From Agromyces italicus DSM 16388 (GTDB taxonomy: Bacteria; Actinomycetota; Actinomycetes; Actinomycetales; Microbacteriaceae): a stretch of DNA of 64,000 bases. Of the stretch, positions 61,512 to 64,000 are shown piece after piece. The notes beneath the pieces were generated by a model, which was given only the letters and a program-made list of their open reading frames with translations, was not told the DNA's origin and did not search any database. The stretch is taken from assembly GCF_000421545.1 (NCBI RefSeq), contig NZ_ATXF01000005.1, positions 372,001 to 436,000 on the forward strand, read 5' to 3'. Position numbers and translations under genes: made by a program. Position 1 is the stretch's first letter. Each line of letters opens with the position of its first letter.

Positions 61512-61892
61512 TCAGGCGACCCACTCCACGAGCTGCCAGATGAGTCCGTTCGCGTCGGCGAACTGGCAGTAGCGCTCCCCCTATGGCTCGGTCTCCGGCG
61601 CCGTCACGACTCGAGCACCGGCGGCCTCGATGCGCGCGAACTCGTCGTCGAGGTGCTCGACGACGAACACGAGCAAGAGCCCCTGGCCCGCACTCCCGGC
61701 GATCTCGGCCGGCTTGAAGGTCGCCAGCCCGGTCACGAGGAAGATGAGGTTCGAGTTCGACGCGGGGTGCGTGAGCGAGACGAATCCGTCGGCCGCCATC
61801 GCCTTCTCGTAGCCGAAGTGCATCATGGCGAAGCCGGCCGAGGCCTCGACATCGGACACGTTGAGCGACACGGCGGTCTGGGTGATGTTCAT
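61512..61892 (-). pseudogene. VOC (glyoxalase-fold) protein interrupted by an in-frame TAG
   Basis: From the ATG at 61892 (RBS GGGAGA) the frame encodes MNITQTAVSLNVSDVEASAG, then FAMMHFGYEKAMAADGF and ARIEAAGARVVTAPETEP, and stops at TAG (61583-61581). If read through, the same frame continues GERYCQFADANGLIWQLVEW and ends at 61512, which is the usual end of VOC proteins. A single TGG-to-TAG change would explain this, as Trp is common at this position (EPWGERY). The product lacks its last beta strands, so function is doubtful. It is divergent from a TetR gene. Confidence 0.75.
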
Positions 61893-61914
61893 GGAGTCTC
61901 CCGTCGGTAAATCT

Positions 61915-61948
61915 CTGTACGTTGTACAGTTCAATGTACAACGTACAG
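61915..61948. promoter_or_regulatory. TetR-type operator, 14-bp perfect inverted repeat
   Basis: CTGTACGTTGTACA (61915-61928) and TGTACAACGTACAG (61935-61948) are exact reverse complements with 6 nt GTTCAA between. It lies in the intergenic region of the divergent VOC and tetR genes, next to both start regions, and is an almost certain binding site for the TetR protein. Confidence 0.85.
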
Positions 61949-61980
61949 TTATAGCGCAGATATTCCCGAGGAGGCCCGCA

Positions 61981-62724
61981 TTGCCCGAACCACTGCTCGA
62001 CCTCCTTTGGCGCAACCGCGCGGACGTACCCGTCATCCGTCGTCGTGGCCCGAAGGCGCGCCACTCGACCACCGATGTCGTCACCCTCGCCATCGACCTC
62101 GCCGACGAAGACGGGCTCGGCGCGGTCACGATCCGAGCGCTGGCGCAGAAGCTCGAATTGACGCCGATGTCGGTCTACACGCACGTGAACAGCCGAGACG
62201 ACCTCCTCGTGCTCATGGCCGACCAGGCGCACGCGCGCATGACGCCGACGTCGTTCGCGCGTTCGGCATGGCGAACCCGAGTGCGCCGCGTGGCCGACGA
62301 CAACCTCGCGCTCCTGAAGGAGCATCCGTGGCTGCTCGACCTCGACGACCCGCGAACCGCCCTCGGGCCCGGCACCATCGCGAAGTACGACCGCGAACTG
62401 CACGCCTTCGACGGCACCTCGCTCGACGACGTCGCGCGCGACGCAGCACTGACCTTCGTGCTCGACTTCACCCGCGCGACCGCCGCGCGCATCGTGGTGC
62501 GGCCGGCGACCGGCGAGTTCGGCGAGTTGTGGGAGCAGTCGGTGGCGGGGCTGGTCGCGTACCTCGGCGACGACCTCCCCCTCGCCCAGCGGGTCGGCCG
62601 TGTCGCCGGCGAGGCGATGGGCGGCCCGTACGACGCCGAGCGGGCGTGGCAGTTCGGCCTGGCGCGGGTGCTCGCGGGGCTCGCCGACCTCGAGGGCATC
62701 GACCCGGCCCCGCTCGTCGACTGA
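61981..62724 (+). CDS. TetR-family transcriptional regulator (TetR class C-terminal domain)
   Basis: 247 residues from a TTG start with a strong RBS (GAGGAGG 6-8 nt upstream). N-terminal HTH: TTDVVTLAIDLADEDGLGAV, IRALAQKLELTPMSVYTHVN. The C-terminal ligand domain is of the TetR_C type (LKEHPWLLDLDDPRTALGPG, LDFTRATAARIV). It probably represses itself and the divergent VOC gene. Because the VOC gene is broken, its remaining target may be only its own promoter. Confidence 0.9.
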   Translation: MPEPLLDLLWRNRADVPVIRRRGPKARHSTTDVVTLAIDLADEDGLGAVTIRALAQKLELTPMSVYTHVNSRDDLLVLMADQAHARMTPTSFARSAWRTRVRRVADDNLALLKEHPWLLDLDDPRTALGPGTIAKYDRELHAFDGTSLDDVARDAALTFVLDFTRATAARIVVRPATGEFGELWEQSVAGLVAYLGDDLPLAQRVGRVAGEAMGGPYDAERAWQFGLARVLAGLADLEGIDPAPLVD

Positions 62725-62907
62725 CCTCGTCGGAACCGGATCGACCTGACCCAGGAACCGCCGATGACTCCACCCGGGGCCGGCCGACGAGCCGAGCGGG
62801 TAGCGAAGGGCCGCCGAAGCTCGGCCCGACCCGGCCGCTGTCAAGCCCGCTGCCGTGCCGGAGCGGGCCTGCGACCGGCCGCCGGCCCCGAAGGATGGCC
62901 GGGACAG

Positions 62908-63255
62908 CTACGGGATGTAGTCGACGAGTCCCTGCGGCGCGACCGCCGCGCGATACCGCTCGACGAGTGCGCGCCATCCCGACTCGGGCGTGAACTCGTG
63001 CGCGTGCACCGCCTCGGTGAAGTGCCACAGCAGGTACGGGTGCGCCCCGAGCGCGTACAGCGCTGCGAAGTCGCGCCCAACGAAGGCCGCCCGCTCGGCA
63101 TCGGTCAGCGAGCGGTCGTCGGTCGCGGCCTCCGGCCCGGGGGCGGCCCCGAGCCATCCCTCGACGTACGCGGCCGGGTCGTCGACGTAGGCGGCGACCC
63201 GCTCGTCGCTCAGCTCGACCCATCGAAGGAACTTGTCGACCATGTACTTCGTCAT
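62908..63255 (-). CDS. LigA-type small (alpha) subunit of extradiol dioxygenase
   Basis: 115 residues beginning MTKYMVDKFLRWVELSDERV, with LTDAERAAFVGRDFAALYAL and GAHPYLLWHFTEAVHAHEFT. This fits the LigA/alpha domain of the protocatechuate 4,5-dioxygenase family. It overlaps the beta-subunit gene by 4 bp. The substrate may be protocatechuate, gallate or another catechol; no ring-cleavage downstream genes are visible. The 183-nt spacer before it holds no gene. Confidence 0.85.
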   Translation of the reverse strand: MTKYMVDKFLRWVELSDERVAAYVDDPAAYVEGWLGAAPGPEAATDDRSLTDAERAAFVGRDFAALYALGAHPYLLWHFTEAVHAHEFTPESGWRALVERYRAAVAPQGLVDYIP

Positions 63256-64000
63256 CGTTTGCTCCCCCACAGGAAGAACGGGCTCGACGCGAATCGCGAC
63301 TCGGCGACGTCGACGACGTCGGCGGGCCGCCCGCCCATCGCGGCGAGCGCGGTGATCGCGTTGAGGTACTGGTAGGTCATGCATCCGGCGTCGAGCAGGC
63401 GCTCGAAGTCGCTGCACACGCGGACGGCCCCCTCGAGGTCGCCGTCCCGCATCCACCCGGCAGCGGCTTCGTCGAACGCGGGGTCGGGCGAGCCCGCGAA
63501 GGTGCGCGGCCCGCCCACGTCGTTGGCCATGTGGCCCGAGGTCAGCAGGGCGACGCGGGCGTCCGAGTCCCAGGAGGAGATCGCCCGCCGCACGTGCTCG
63601 CCGAGCGCGATGAACCTGCGCACCGACGGCACGGGCGGCATCGACGCGTTCGTGTGGATCGGCACGACGGGAAGGTCGAGCTCGGGCCTGACGTACTGCA
63701 GCGGGATGACGAAACTGTGGTCGAGCCGCCACTCGAGACTCACCGAGAGGTCGACCGTCTCGGGCAGCACCGCGCGACCGGTGATCGCATCGGCGAGCTC
63801 GCGGTGCCCGGCGAGCTCGACGTGCTCCATGCCGAAGGTGCGCACCTCGTTCTCCCAGGTGCCGTGATACGACTCGGCCTTGCCGACGACGAAGGCGGGC
63901 GAGTTGTCGTAGAAGAACTGTCGCAGGTGGTCGGTGCCGATCACGACGATCGCGTCGAGCTCGTGCTCGGCGAACGCCTGACGGATCCGCGCGAACCCCG
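63252..64000 (-). CDS. LigB-type large (beta) subunit of extradiol dioxygenase (5' end outside window)
   Basis: The visible 248 residues start inside the protein (GFARIRQAFAEHELDAIVVI). IVVIGTDHLRQFFYDNSPAF, VELAGHRELADAITGRAV and VALLTSGHMANDVGGPRTF are LigB signatures (class III extradiol dioxygenase, Fe2+-dependent; N-terminal His lie outside). The C-terminus (ADVVDVAESRFASSPFFLWG) leads into the overlapping LigA gene. Truncated by the window edge, not by mutation. Confidence 0.88.
   Translation of the reverse strand, partial: GFARIRQAFAEHELDAIVVIGTDHLRQFFYDNSPAFVVGKAESYHGTWENEVRTFGMEHVELAGHRELADAITGRAVLPETVDLSVSLEWRLDHSFVIPLQYVRPELDLPVVPIHTNASMPPVPSVRRFIALGEHVRRAISSWDSDARVALLTSGHMANDVGGPRTFAGSPDPAFDEAAAGWMRDGDLEGAVRVCSDFERLLDAGCMTYQYLNAITALAAMGGRPADVVDVAESRFASSPFFLWGSKR

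Overview
This 64-kb window is GC-rich, densely coding actinobacterial DNA. Several features fit Microbacteriaceae best (Agromyces-, Leifsonia- or Microbacterium-like), although the genus cannot be fixed from the sequence. These are F420 biosynthesis (CofD), a steric-gate-less DinB2-type polymerase, DUF3151 next to purA, LPxTG-type surface proteins, a Septum_form protein, and many genes whose -10-like hexamer sits only 5-8 nt before the start codon. I see no rRNA, tRNA, CRISPR array or intact insertion sequence.

Layout. 1-6.2 kb: the end of a LytTR response regulator, a small membrane protein and an acetate-type Na+ symporter in overlapping frames, then an LPATG-anchored surface protein, a TSUP exporter, a GNAT acetyltransferase and a small antitoxin-like protein. 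6.2-15.7 kb: one gene for a 3152-residue secreted, wall-anchored repeat protein. 15.8-24.9 kb: core metabolism (DUF3151-purA, argG), CorA, a flavin-binding protein, a TrmH-type methyltransferase, and the mntH/mntR pair with a palindromic operator. 24.9-27.9 kb: a decayed patch holding a broken glycosyltransferase, an intact DUF4143 ATPase and a RidA protein, with a ~64-bp direct repeat on each side. 27.9-36 kb: a serine hydrolase, a HAD phosphatase, an aldo/keto reductase divergent from a MocR regulator, a Nudix hydrolase, and nucleoside hydrolase/ribokinase. 36-43.8 kb: a Septum_form membrane protein, pyrE, a ThrE exporter, a Dcu-type carboxylate transporter overlapping peptidase E, and a LysR regulator. 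43.8-47.9 kb: a reductase-like protein, an AraC regulator, an enoyl-CoA hydratase and a vapBC module. 47.9-56 kb: a catabolic operon with a divergent MocR regulator. 56-64 kb: small hypothetical genes, an NYN/LOTUS protein, dinB, cofD, a tandem-repeat spacer, a VOC gene with an in-frame stop divergent from a TetR regulator, and a LigAB-type dioxygenase cut by the window edge.

How the genes work together. The clearest system is the operon at 47915-54354: beta-ureidopropionase, dihydropyrimidinase, a luciferase-like (LLM) F420-type oxidoreductase, an omega-amino-acid aminotransferase and methylmalonate-semialdehyde dehydrogenase. Together they can take dihydrouracil or dihydrothymine through beta-alanine to an acyl-CoA. 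No dihydropyrimidine dehydrogenase is present, and the LLM gene occupies that place, so an F420H2-linked uracil reductase is the most interesting hypothesis here. Smaller logical groups are pyrE/nucleoside hydrolase/ribokinase (pyrimidine and ribose salvage, translationally coupled), peptidase E with a Dcu carrier (aspartyl peptides and C4 acids), and MntH/MntR (manganese).

At the DNA level the window carries several dispersed repeat families: two palindromic families with ends like GGTCGAGTAG and GGGTTGAGG, a separate 61-nt palindromic element in two copies, and a short minisatellite. These mark spacers and in two places touch the start or stop of a gene.
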